5,055 bases of DNA from Oscillospiraceae bacterium (GCA_015067375.1 SVMQ01000179.1:1-5055); one strand, 5' to 3'; shown: positions 1 to 5,055, counted from the stretch's first letter. Translations and numbers: made by a program. Notes: a model not told the origin generated them from the sequence alone.

Positions 1-1
1 T

Positions 2-397
2 AAGGCAACAGGAAAGCGCGATGTGCTGAGCGTTGCAGGCAATGACTACCCCACTCCCGACGGCACCTGCGTGCGCGACTACATCCACGTCGTTGATCTT
101 GCCAAGGGTCACGTTGCTGCGATCAAAAAGGCGAGAAGCTCCAACGGCGCGCTGGCATACAACCTCGGAACGGGCAACGGCTACTCTGTTCTTCAGATAC
201 TTGATACATTCGAGAGGGTGAACGGTATCGACCTCGGTTACACCATCGGTGAACGCCGCCCAGGCGACGCTGCCGCTACATACGCTGACCCCACACTCGC
301 AGAAAAGGAGCTTGGCTGGAAGGCAGAAAAGACCCTTGAGGAAATGTGCCGCGACGCATGGAATTTCCGCAAGCTGCGTGAGGAGGAAAATAGCTGA
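2..397 (+). CDS. galE: UDP-glucose 4-epimerase, C-terminal part (5' truncated by window edge)
   Basis: This is the last 131 residues of GalE, the NAD-dependent short-chain dehydrogenase/reductase that interconverts UDP-glucose and UDP-galactose in the cytoplasm, for galactose use (Leloir pathway) and for sugar precursors of surface polysaccharide. The frame is open from base 2, so the gene continues off the left edge; a GTG at 23 is an internal valine, not a start. Family hallmarks visible are NDYPTPDGTCVRDYIHV followed by DLAKGH, then YNLGTGNGYSVL, then ERRPGDAAATYADP and the terminal ELGWKAEKTLEEMCRDAW. GalE is usually about 330-340 residues, so the Rossmann nucleotide-binding part and the catalytic Ser/Tyr-Lys residues lie outside the window. 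The stop TGA (395-397) shares one base with the next gene's ATG, and the next gene's ribosome binding site lies inside the galE 3' end, so the two are probably cotranscribed. Confidence 0.95.
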   Translation, partial: KATGKRDVLSVAGNDYPTPDGTCVRDYIHVVDLAKGHVAAIKKARSSNGALAYNLGTGNGYSVLQILDTFERVNGIDLGYTIGERRPGDAAATYADPTLAEKELGWKAEKTLEEMCRDAWNFRKLREEENS

Positions 398-1077
398 TGT
401 CTGAAGTATACAGAATACCGCTTGAACACGCTTCGGGAGAATATGCTGTGAATACGCTTGACATTACCGATGCACCAATGCTGGAGCTGTCATATGAGGA
501 ATATGGTGATATCGTAATGTATGATGTCCCTTATCTTGAATATAATACGGTCAGGCTGTACGCGATACCTAAGGCGGCGCTTGATGCCACTCTGACAGCA
601 TCGTACAGCGAAAGCGGACGCCTGAAACGGGTCACAGCGGTTATTGGCGGCAAAGAAACGCTTATTTACATCGGCTACGAAAGTGCGTCGGAGGCTGTGA
701 GCGAGATATCGGCTTTTGCGAAAGCTAACGCGGAGCGTATCCTTACTCAGATATCTGACTGCAAAGAAAAGGTAGCACGTCTGTTTATAGAGTATTTCAA
801 TGACGGCGAATATATGGACTATCACGTTAAGCTTGGAACAAATGAGGAGAAGATTTCACTTCCAAGGGATTGTGTTGATAGCTGCGGCGATTACCGTTCC
901 GAAAACATAAAAGGTGATAACGACGCGCTTAAAGTAATGATATCCTGCGCGGATAACGATGAGTACGACTATTTTGAGCTTGCAGTGGATATCATGACAG
1001 GACTAATTCGAGAAAAATCGCTGCCGATGCTCAACAAGACGAAAGATTTCAAGCTGATATGCGCTGAATATGATTGA
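397..1077 (+). CDS. hypothetical acidic cytoplasmic protein, 226 aa, coupled to galE
   Basis: I do not recognise this protein. The start is well supported: ATG at 397 overlaps the galE stop by one base (TGATG), and an AGGAGG sits at 381-386, ten bases upstream. It ends with two tandem TGA codons (1075-1080) directly before a hairpin terminator. The protein is rich in Asp, Glu and Tyr (LSYEEYGD near the N-terminus, CADNDEYDYFELAVD near the C-terminus). It has no signal peptide, no membrane helix and no motif I can assign. The pattern suggests mixed alpha/beta structure with a helical middle (SEAVSEISAFAKANAERIL). The C-terminal VDIMTGLIREKS resembles a beta hairpin of the kind seen in some immunity or DUF proteins, but that is only an impression. 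Codon use and GC resemble galE, so I see no sign of recent transfer. The overlap implies translational coupling with galE, not a shared pathway. Confidence 0.8.
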   Translation: MSEVYRIPLEHASGEYAVNTLDITDAPMLELSYEEYGDIVMYDVPYLEYNTVRLYAIPKAALDATLTASYSESGRLKRVTAVIGGKETLIYIGYESASEAVSEISAFAKANAERILTQISDCKEKVARLFIEYFNDGEYMDYHVKLGTNEEKISLPRDCVDSCGDYRSENIKGDNDALKVMISCADNDEYDYFELAVDIMTGLIREKSLPMLNKTKDFKLICAEYD

Positions 1078-1079
1078 TG

Positions 1080-1112
1080 AAAGACCTGAGAGTTCGATAC
1101 TCTCAGGTCTTT
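1080..1112 (+). terminator. hairpin terminator between convergent genes
   Basis: A perfect 14-bp stem pairs 1080-1093 (AAAGACCTGAGAGT) with 1099-1112 around a five-base TCGAT loop. On the plus strand it is followed by a T-rich tract, TTTGTTTATTT (1110-1120), which fits intrinsic termination of the galE/hypothetical transcript. It begins three bases after the first stop of that gene. In the minus direction the stem comes directly after the spoIIP stop, but the trailing sequence (TTTCATCAATC) is a poorer U-tract, so termination may be weaker that way. The plus-strand T-tract runs into the spoIIP stop codon at 1119-1121, showing how tightly the two genes are packed. Confidence 0.9.
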
Positions 1113-1118
1113 GTTTAT

Positions 1119-2339
1119 TTATGACAACACCGCAAGCGCAGCAGCCATGCTCTCTCCAAGAAGCTCTGCGGTATACAATGCTTCCTCAAGCGCATTGGCG
1201 TGGCTGCCTATCTCAATAAGCAGCGAGCCTGTTGTGATGTGTTGATTGTAATTACGGTAATCGAACAGCACAGGTCGTGCAAGGCTCGGATGCATCGCCT
1301 CTGACATATTCTGCAGCAGCGCTGCAAGCTTGAAATTCTCCATGTAGTGCGGCATATTGAATGTTCCGTCATCGCACCCCGAAATTATCATAAACTGCGC
1401 TGCATTCCTGCCGTTTATTATCGCGGTAGGTGCAATGCGGCTTCCGTCGCCCTCTGCCATTGCGTCACGATGCAGGTCGATGACCACTTTTATTGACGGA
1501 TACTGGGAAAGTATCGCGCGTATCGTTTCCTCGCTGCGATCGTAGGAGCCTGTGTATGCAGGATAGTCATGCAGCGTACCGTCATGCAGCACGGATATTC
1601 CGTTGTCTGCAAGCGTCTGAGCCAGCACCTCACCCACGGCTATCATATTGTGTGCGGGGTCACAGCTGCGACTTGGGAAATCCGCATCGTAATAAGCGCG
1701 GATGTACGGCTCATAGCTTTCGGTAGTATGCGTGTGTATTATCAGCACCTGCGGCTCGGATGAATATAACTCTATCTCAAGATCGGGCAGCTCCTGTGCT
1801 GCTGCAAGCAGCGCATCATTGCTGTCATAGGTGCAGTTTCTGACCTGCGCTCCGCTTGCGAGCGTTATGTATTCAGCGCTCTCGCTGCCCGAATAGTGTC
1901 TGCGGAATATCGCTCCGCTCTGTGTGCCTGCCGCGGTATAGTCAAGCCCGTCATCGGCAGGGGTTATATTCTGCGATATTACTCGCGCTCGCGGCAAGGT
2001 GTCTTCGGGTATAGCTTCCGTGGTCTCAGGCTCGTTATCTTCCTCTATGGCAGGCTCAACGCTCTCTGATGTCTGTGTGATAACAGGCTGTGTCGTCGGA
2101 AATACAGGCTCGTCCTGCTCAATGATCGGAGCTTCCGCTGTGGCTTCTGCGGTGTGCAATGACAATGCAGCTTCTATTGTCGAACTCTCATACGGCACAC
2201 CTGCCGAGATATACGCCGCTTTCATCGTTATATCGGCGGTCGCCGTAAGCAGCTCCCCTGCGGTAGCGCCCGAGAGCATCATGGTCGCAGGCAGCATCGC
2301 GGATGCGGCTATTGCGGCAAGTATCTGATTTATCTTCAT
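1119..2339 (-). CDS. spoIIP: stage II sporulation protein P (SpoIIP), peptidoglycan amidase/endopeptidase for engulfment
   Basis: SpoIIP works in the mother-cell membrane with SpoIID and SpoIIM. It removes stem peptides and cuts cross-links of septal peptidoglycan, so that the mother-cell membrane can migrate around the forespore. The 406-residue protein has an N-terminal hydrophobic segment (about 5-27) acting as signal or membrane anchor. A low-complexity linker rich in Glu, Thr, Pro and Ala follows (about 65-115), then the SpoIIP domain (about 150-406). Diagnostic motifs are LIIHTHTTESYEPY (199-212), with His202, His204 and Glu207; HDYPAYTGSYDRS (257-269); KVVIDLHRDA (284-293), with His290; and SLLIEIGSHAN (372-382), with Glu376. 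These conserved His and Glu residues are probable zinc and catalytic ligands by analogy with the family. The start is fixed by AGGAGG six bases upstream. It stands alone between two terminators, not beside gpr as in Bacillus subtilis. Confidence 0.93.
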   Translation of the reverse strand: MKINQILAAIAASAMLPATMMLSGATAGELLTATADITMKAAYISAGVPYESSTIEAALSLHTAEATAEAPIIEQDEPVFPTTQPVITQTSESVEPAIEEDNEPETTEAIPEDTLPRARVISQNITPADDGLDYTAAGTQSGAIFRRHYSGSESAEYITLASGAQVRNCTYDSNDALLAAAQELPDLEIELYSSEPQVLIIHTHTTESYEPYIRAYYDADFPSRSCDPAHNMIAVGEVLAQTLADNGISVLHDGTLHDYPAYTGSYDRSEETIRAILSQYPSIKVVIDLHRDAMAEGDGSRIAPTAIINGRNAAQFMIISGCDDGTFNMPHYMENFKLAALLQNMSEAMHPSLARPVLFDYRNYNQHITTGSLLIEIGSHANALEEALYTAELLGESMAAALAVLS

Positions 2340-2345
2340 TTTGTA

Positions 2346-2391
2346 CCTCCTGTGTTGTCCTTTTGTATTAATAGTATTGGCAGCACAGGAG
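2346..2391 (-). promoter_or_regulatory. inverted repeat able to sequester the spoIIP ribosome binding site
   Basis: On the minus strand CTCCTGTG (2391-2384) is perfectly complementary to CACAGGAG (2354-2347), and the second arm contains most of the AGGAGG Shine-Dalgarno (2351-2346). After one C/A mismatch the stem can continue with TG/CA and, past one bulged A, CC/GG, giving about twelve pairs around an AT-rich loop of 18 bases. Any mRNA that enters from upstream and contains both arms would therefore hide the spoIIP ribosome binding site. The 5' arm lies upstream of the start point predicted for the candidate promoter inside this repeat, so mRNA from that promoter would lack it. A protein operator is an alternative, but the arms are far apart for a simple dimer site. 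The complementarity is seen directly; the regulation is inferred. Confidence 0.55.
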
Positions 2392-2399
2392 ATTTATTC
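2371..2399 (-). promoter_or_regulatory. candidate sigma-E-type promoter for spoIIP
   Basis: Reading the minus strand, GAATAAA (2399-2393) and AATACTAT (2378-2371) are separated by 14 bases. The sigma-E consensus in Bacillus is close to KMATATT, then 13-15 bases, then CATACA-T, so the match is partial: about five of seven in the -35, and the -10 has A instead of the leading C. Spacing is ideal, and spoIIP is a sigma-E gene in B. subtilis, which supports the call. The predicted start point near 2363-2365 would give a leader of about 25 bases carrying AGGAGG. No good sigma-A -35/-10 pair was found in the same interval. Confidence 0.4.
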
Positions 2400-2450
2400 A
2401 TCCACATACAAAAAAGCCGCGCATATTATGCTGCATAGGCATATAAAAGC

Positions 2451-2483
2451 AGATCCAACAGAGCATTTATCTCTGTTGGATCT
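2451..2483 (-). terminator. strong hairpin terminator downstream of the small membrane gene
   Basis: A perfect 13-bp inverted repeat pairs AGATCCAACAGAG (2451-2463) with its complement at 2471-2483 around a seven-base loop. On the minus strand the stem is followed after two bases by TTTT (2448-2445), and it begins 34 bases past the stop of the two-helix membrane gene, so it most likely ends that transcript and insulates spoIIP. On the plus strand the stem is followed by TTCATTATG, a weaker tail. A second, poor candidate lies just beyond: minus-strand GCC..GCA / TGC..GGC (2440-2416) with an internal loop, followed by six T (2415-2410). It might catch leftover read-through. The interval 2340-2517 contains no gene. 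Confidence 0.8.
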
Positions 2484-2517
2484 TTCATTATGAGTTATTG
2501 GATAAACCGGAATTGAA

Positions 2518-2730
2518 TTAGAAACTGGCAATAAAATCTATGATGTGATATAAGATAATTGAACTTACAACACCAAATAAAATTATTAAAATACCGGTTA
2601 TAATAGCAATAATCTTCTTTTTGTTTAAAATAGCTTTTCTAAAAATAACTCCACAAATTAATGACGGTGAATATAGAACAATAAGACACAATAATATGTT
2701 CCATAATGCAAGAACAGCACTTGATCCCAT
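2518..2730 (-). CDS. small AT-rich two-helix membrane protein, 70 aa, unknown function
   Basis: I do not recognise this peptide. It is predicted to span the membrane twice: helix 1 at about 5-30 and helix 2 at about 40-66, joined by a basic loop (RKAILNKKK, 31-39) that should face the cytoplasm, leaving both termini outside. The start is credible: GAGGAG at 2745-2740 lies nine bases before ATG, and an extended -10 (TGGTATAAT) lies about 40 bases upstream. It has its own terminator, so it is a self-contained unit. A hand count gives about 27% GC against roughly 50% in the flanking genes. That points to acquisition from elsewhere or weak constraint, although hydrophobic codons lower GC by themselves. 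Its YSPSLI..R...K pattern faintly recalls small superinfection-immunity membrane proteins, but the GW residues typical of that family are absent, so I do not assign it. Confidence 0.65.
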   Translation of the reverse strand: MGSSAVLALWNILLCLIVLYSPSLICGVIFRKAILNKKKIIAIITGILIILFGVVSSIILYHIIDFIASF

Positions 2731-2772
2731 TATCTATTTCTCCTCAAATTCATCGGTTTGTTTAATCATTTT

Positions 2773-2781
2773 ATTATACCA
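2773..2781 (-). promoter_or_regulatory. extended -10 promoter for the small membrane gene
   Basis: The minus strand reads TGGTATAAT (2781-2773), a perfect TATAAT with the TGn extension that allows sigma-A promoters to work with a poor -35. At the proper distance upstream there is no TTGACA-like hexamer, only sequence from the neighbouring hairpin element. The predicted start near 2766 gives a leader of about 36 bases containing GAGGAG. The promoter directly abuts the structured element that begins at 2782. Confidence 0.6.
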
Positions 2782-2843
2782 TGACCGCAAAGCGAAGCTT
2801 TGCAAGCTGCGCAAGCAGCGTTGCTGCGACAGCGGCAAGGTCA
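2782..2843. repeat. compact multi-hairpin palindromic element (REP/MITE-like candidate)
   Basis: Three consecutive hairpins are enclosed by an outer stem TGACC (2782-2786) / GGTCA (2839-2843). Hairpin 1 is GCAAAGC (2787-2793) / GCTTTGC (2797-2803) with a GAA loop. Its apex GCGAAGC is the sequence known as an exceptionally stable DNA mini-hairpin. Hairpin 2 is GCTGC (2806-2810) / GCAGC (2815-2819) with a GCAA tetraloop closed by C-G. Hairpin 3 is GTTGCTG (2820-2826) / CAGCGGC (2830-2836) with a CGA loop and two G-T pairs, so it folds better on the plus strand. Nearly every base of 62 is in a stem or tight loop, and the GC content contrasts with the AT-rich gene beside it. It could be a dispersed REP-type repeat, a transcript-end structure for the tautomerase operon, or a small RNA. 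It is not a tRNA. Only one copy is in the window. Confidence 0.55.
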
Positions 2844-2878
2844 GCCGTTCAATATAAACGCAAAGATACTTCTGACAT

Positions 2879-2913
2879 AAAAATCGGAAGGGTCTTGCCT
2901 CATTATGCCGATT
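2879..2913 (-). terminator. weak candidate terminator after the MIF-like gene
   Basis: On the minus strand AATCGG (2913-2908) pairs with CCGATT (2887-2882) around a 20-base loop and is followed by TTTTT (2883-2879, partly shared with the stem). It sits 50 bases past the stop of the MIF-like gene, where the operon should end. The stem is short and the loop long, so this is a weak call; the hairpin element at 2782-2843 might serve instead. The rest of 2844-2962 shows no gene or other clear signal. Confidence 0.3.
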
Positions 2914-2962
2914 GCAATACCTTGTTGCAGTGTATGTGCATCTCGATACGTGATTTGCTTAA

Positions 2963-3304
2963 TCAGAAATTCATATTGTTCCAGCCCCAGTTTGCGGTAG
3001 GCGAGTACTTAACGTACACCTTATCGCTCGGCACTCCGAGTATATCGCCATATATGCGGCAAAGCTCACAGGTCATCTTCCTGTATGCGTCAGCACCTGC
3101 ATCGCCAAGCAGACTTACGTCAATAAATGCGATCTTCTCGGACTTCTGTCCCTTGAAATAAAGAGAGCAGTTCTGCTCAAATCCCAGCATGAGCCAGTCC
3201 TCGCTCTTGCCGAGGATAGAGATAGCGTCGCCCAGCGCGGATTTCAGCGCAAGCTCCTGCTCGTCAGTGATGGAAGCGGAATACTTTGAGTTGATGAATG
3301 GCAT
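2963..3304 (-). CDS. macrophage migration inhibitory factor (MIF)-family tautomerase-like protein
   Basis: This 113-residue protein has the usual length of the MIF/phenylpyruvate tautomerase family, small beta-alpha-beta trimers of the tautomerase superfamily. The key feature is Pro2, which becomes the N-terminal catalytic proline after removal of Met. Lys33 (Lys32 in mature MIF numbering) in the LGKSEDW segment, Tyr97 in DKVYVKY and the C-terminal NWGWNNMNF (105-113; compare NVGWNNSTF in animal MIF) also agree. The animal CALC redox motif at about 56-59 is missing, but a different CELC lies at 79-82. Bacterial MIF homologues usually lack a known substrate, so keto-enol tautomerisation is a family-level inference. 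The start is supported by AGGAGG eight bases upstream (3318-3313). It is the last gene of the operon, 18 bases after the ATPase stop. There is no signal peptide, so it should be cytoplasmic. Confidence 0.88.
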   Translation of the reverse strand: MPFINSKYSASITDEQELALKSALGDAISILGKSEDWLMLGFEQNCSLYFKGQKSEKIAFIDVSLLGDAGADAYRKMTCELCRIYGDILGVPSDKVYVKYSPTANWGWNNMNF

Positions 3305-3322
3305 AGTGTGTTCCTCCTGATA

Positions 3323-4063
3323 TTATTTTAGTATTATATCCAGCATCTTCTGCGGATCGTCCAGAAATTGTTTGGTTATCTGATAATGCTCGGTGCTGCG
3401 ATAAGACGTTGGAGTGATACCCTCCTGTCCGAAGCGCAATATCTCAGCATCAGGATAAGCCATAAGGATAGGCGAATGTGTTGCAATGATGAATTGTGAA
3501 TCATCCTGCACCAGCCCGTGTATCAGCGAAAGCAGCGTCAACAGGCGCGCAGGCGACAGCGCCGCCTCAGGCTCGTCGAGGATATACAGACCGTTTCCGC
3601 CGAAGCGATTCTGCACGACTGCCAGAAAGCTCTCGCCATGTGACTGGTTATGCAACGAAACTCCGCCGTAGCTGTCGATGATAGGCGGCGCACAGGCAGG
3701 CGTCTTATCCTGATCATCAATATAGGTCGCAGCATTATACATACTCTCCGCGCGCAGGAAAAATCCGTCTTTCGGGCGGTATATGCCTCGCGACACTGTG
3801 AGATGGTCGCACAATTCCGAGTGTGTTGCATTGGTGGAAAAGCTGAAATTCCGCGTACCGCCCTCGGGATTGAAGCCGCAGCCTACCGCGATCGCTTCAA
3901 GCAGCGTAGATTTACCTGTACCGTTTTCTCCCACAAAAAATGTGACAGGCTTGTTGAAAGCAAGCTCATATTCATCGGCAAGCCATTCAACGGCAGGAAT
4001 ACTGTTAAGATACGAATCCTCGGGAAGCTGTTTTGACAGCCTTATCGCCTCGATATACTTCAT
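3323..4063 (-). CDS. AAA/ABC-type predicted ATPase (COG3910-like), 246 aa
   Basis: This is a stand-alone soluble P-loop ATPase with an ABC-like nucleotide-binding fold. In order it has Walker A GENGTGKST (45-53), an ABC-signature-like SHGES (141-145), Walker B LYILDEPEAALS (159-170) with Asp163 and catalytic Glu164, and a switch histidine in ATHSPIL (194-200). There is no membrane-spanning part and no room for the long coiled coil of SMC or RecF proteins. The order matches small predicted ATPases of the AAA_15/AAA_21 and COG3910 type, whose cellular role is largely unknown. Some relatives are the ATPase half of defence pairs such as OLD or Gabija, but no nuclease or partner gene of that type is present here. 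ATG overlaps the symporter stop by four bases (ATGA), indicating translational coupling; only a purine-rich GAGAAAAAG precedes it. An importer ATPase role is unlikely, since AGCS symporters are driven by ions. Confidence 0.85.
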   Translation of the reverse strand: MKYIEAIRLSKQLPEDSYLNSIPAVEWLADEYELAFNKPVTFFVGENGTGKSTLLEAIAVGCGFNPEGGTRNFSFSTNATHSELCDHLTVSRGIYRPKDGFFLRAESMYNAATYIDDQDKTPACAPPIIDSYGGVSLHNQSHGESFLAVVQNRFGGNGLYILDEPEAALSPARLLTLLSLIHGLVQDDSQFIIATHSPILMAYPDAEILRFGQEGITPTSYRSTEHYQITKQFLDDPQKMLDIILK

Positions 4064-5045
4064 TGCTTTTTCTCTTTGATACGCTTATTGAAATCCTTCG
4101 TTTCCTTAGTAACTACTCCCGAAAGTGCAATGAGCGCGATCATATTCGGGATAGCCATGAGAGAGTTCACGATATCCGCGATAGTCCACACTGCCGCAAC
4201 TGTCATGTACGGGCCGATAGCCACAGCCGCTATGTATACCCAGCGGAATACCTTAGTAGCTACAGGATTTGAGCCTGTAAGATAGGACAGGCAGCGCTCC
4301 GAATAATAGTTCCATCCCAGTATCGTAGTGAACGCAAAGAACACCAGACACACCATAAGAATAAGCGACGAGAATTGTGCAGGAAGGAAAGAAAGTCCGT
4401 TGTTGAACGCGTGTGTTGTTACCTCTACGCCCTCAAGACCTGTTTCGTGGCTGCCATTGATAAGGATAGCAAGACCTGTCATGGTGCAGATAACGATAGT
4501 ATCAATAAAAGTGCCTGTCATTGTAACAAGGCCCTGACGCACATGATCGTTGGTCTTTGCCGCTGCGGAAGCGATAGGTGCAGAGCCTAAGCCTGCTTCA
4601 TTAGAGAAGATACCGCGGGTGATACCTTTCTGCATTGCAACGAAAATGCCAGCGACTGTACCGCCTGCCACTGCCTTGAAGCTGAATGCACTCTCGAATA
4701 CGGAAGCGATAGCAGCAGGCAGCTTGTCAATATTTGTGACGATTATCATAACGACGCACAGCACATAAACTATCGCCATGAAAGGCACAACGATCTGCGA
4801 GATAGACGATATACGCTTGATACCGCCGATTATTACTAGTGCAACGCATATCGTGATCACCACGCCCGCAATAACGGTAGCCATATCCACGCCAAGGAAA
4901 GTTGACGCTGCCTCGCCGTTTTCGGGCTTGAAGAAGCCACTGACCGCTGCGGTGATACTGTTTATCTGCGAGAATGTGCCGATACCGAACAGACCCACGA
5001 AAACACCGAACAGCGCGAATACCTTTGCAAGCCACTTCCACTTCT
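4060..5045 (-). CDS. alanine/glycine:cation symporter (AGCS family), N-terminus missing at contig end
   Basis: This is the C-terminal 327 residues of a sodium- (or proton-) coupled alanine/glycine carrier of the AGCS family (AlsT/DagA/AgcS), a LeuT-fold membrane protein. The first readable residues are KWKWLAKVFALFGVFVGLFGIGTFSQINSI, shown here only to mark the family block; the signature KGITRGIFSNEAGLGSAP and the following SAAAKTNDHVRQGLV are typical. Numerous hydrophobic helices follow, and the tail is basic (KDFNKRIKEKKQ). Full members have about 450-490 residues, so roughly 140, including the GGPMYYI region, are missing. The GTG at 4998 is an internal valine. The apparent in-frame stop TAG at 5046-5044 is made by the adapter junction, so this is truncation by contig end, not a pseudogene. 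It heads the visible part of an operon with the ATPase and the MIF-like gene; substrate choice between alanine and glycine cannot be read from this part. Confidence 0.93.
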
Positions 5046-5055
5046 AGATCGGAAG
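5046..5055. other. probable residual Illumina sequencing adapter at contig end
   Basis: The last ten bases, AGATCGGAAG, equal the start of the common Illumina adapter (on the other strand CTTCCGATCT, its usual 3' end). They lie exactly at the end of the window. The conserved symporter frame stays intact up to base 5045, and the adapter's first base completes an in-frame TAG. This is best read as untrimmed library sequence rather than genome. Confidence 0.85.

Noticed and set aside
1999..2328. Plus-strand hydrophobic frame of 109 codons opposite the spoIIP N-terminus
   Set aside because: It is the antisense shadow of the Ala/Glu/Thr-rich linker and signal segment of SpoIIP and has no ribosome binding site.
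2410..2440. A second terminator before spoIIP based on the run of six T on the minus strand
   Set aside because: Only two short three-pair helices separated by an internal loop can form; too weak to list separately, so it is mentioned with the main terminator.
2782..2843. Possible tRNA, because the fold is a cloverleaf of similar size
   Set aside because: The outer stem has only five pairs, there is no seven-base anticodon loop or T-loop in position, and no acceptor end. The loops are three or four bases.
2883..2890. ATCGGAAG inside the window, matching eight bases of the Illumina adapter, as a sign of a chimeric join
   Set aside because: The two preceding bases do not match, the following bases do not continue as adapter, and the site lies in an intergenic stretch with no frame break. 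Chance is adequate.
2781..3161. Plus-strand reading frame of 126 codons starting at the hairpin element
   Set aside because: Its first part is the translated palindromic element and the rest is antisense to the MIF-like gene, which has family motifs and a strong ribosome binding site. No ribosome binding site precedes this frame.
3650..4036. Plus-strand frame of 128 codons opposite the ATPase
   Set aside because: The minus strand encodes Walker A, Walker B and switch motifs across the same bases; the plus-strand product shows no family features.
3323..4063. Reading the ATPase as part of an OLD/Gabija/retron-type defence system
   Set aside because: The protein has only the ATPase domain, and the neighbours are a symporter and a MIF-like protein. 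No nuclease, TOPRIM, helicase or reverse transcriptase is present.
4998..5041. GTG at 4998 as the true start of the symporter
   Set aside because: The conserved AGCS frame continues upstream for 15 more residues to base 5043, and no ribosome binding site precedes the GTG.

Overview
The window looks like one end of a draft contig from a spore-forming member of the Firmicutes, most likely a gut Clostridia of the Ruminococcus type. The reasons are a spoIIP engulfment gene, strong AGGAGG ribosome binding sites, about 50% GC in most genes, and the style of the GalE and AGCS proteins. The lineage is an inference; no rRNA or marker gene is present.

Layout: the plus strand (2-1077) holds the 3' end of galE followed by an unrecognised acidic protein of 226 residues, overlapping galE by one base. 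A 14-bp hairpin terminator (1080-1112) separates this pair from spoIIP, which converges on it from the minus strand (1119-2339). The spoIIP leader is the most intriguing piece of regulation: a candidate sigma-E promoter lies inside an inverted repeat whose 3' arm contains the ribosome binding site. Read-through mRNA would therefore hide the site, while mRNA started at the promoter would expose it.

Upstream of spoIIP, on the same strand, are a perfect 13-bp hairpin terminator (2451-2483) and a very AT-rich gene (2518-2730, about 27% GC) for a two-helix membrane peptide. This gene has an extended -10 promoter that abuts a compact element of three hairpins inside an outer stem (2782-2843), resembling a REP- or MITE-type sequence.

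The right half is one minus-strand operon, read from the contig end: an alanine/glycine:cation symporter (AGCS) cut at its N-terminus, an AAA/ABC-type ATPase overlapping it by ATGA, and a MIF-family tautomerase-like protein 18 bp further on. Its promoter is outside the window. The last ten bases (5046-5055) match the Illumina adapter end and create a false in-frame stop in the symporter, so they are probably not genomic.

No RNA gene, CRISPR array, transposase or phage gene was seen. The strongest leads for something undescribed are the spoIIP leader, the multi-hairpin element, and the AT-rich membrane peptide beside it.
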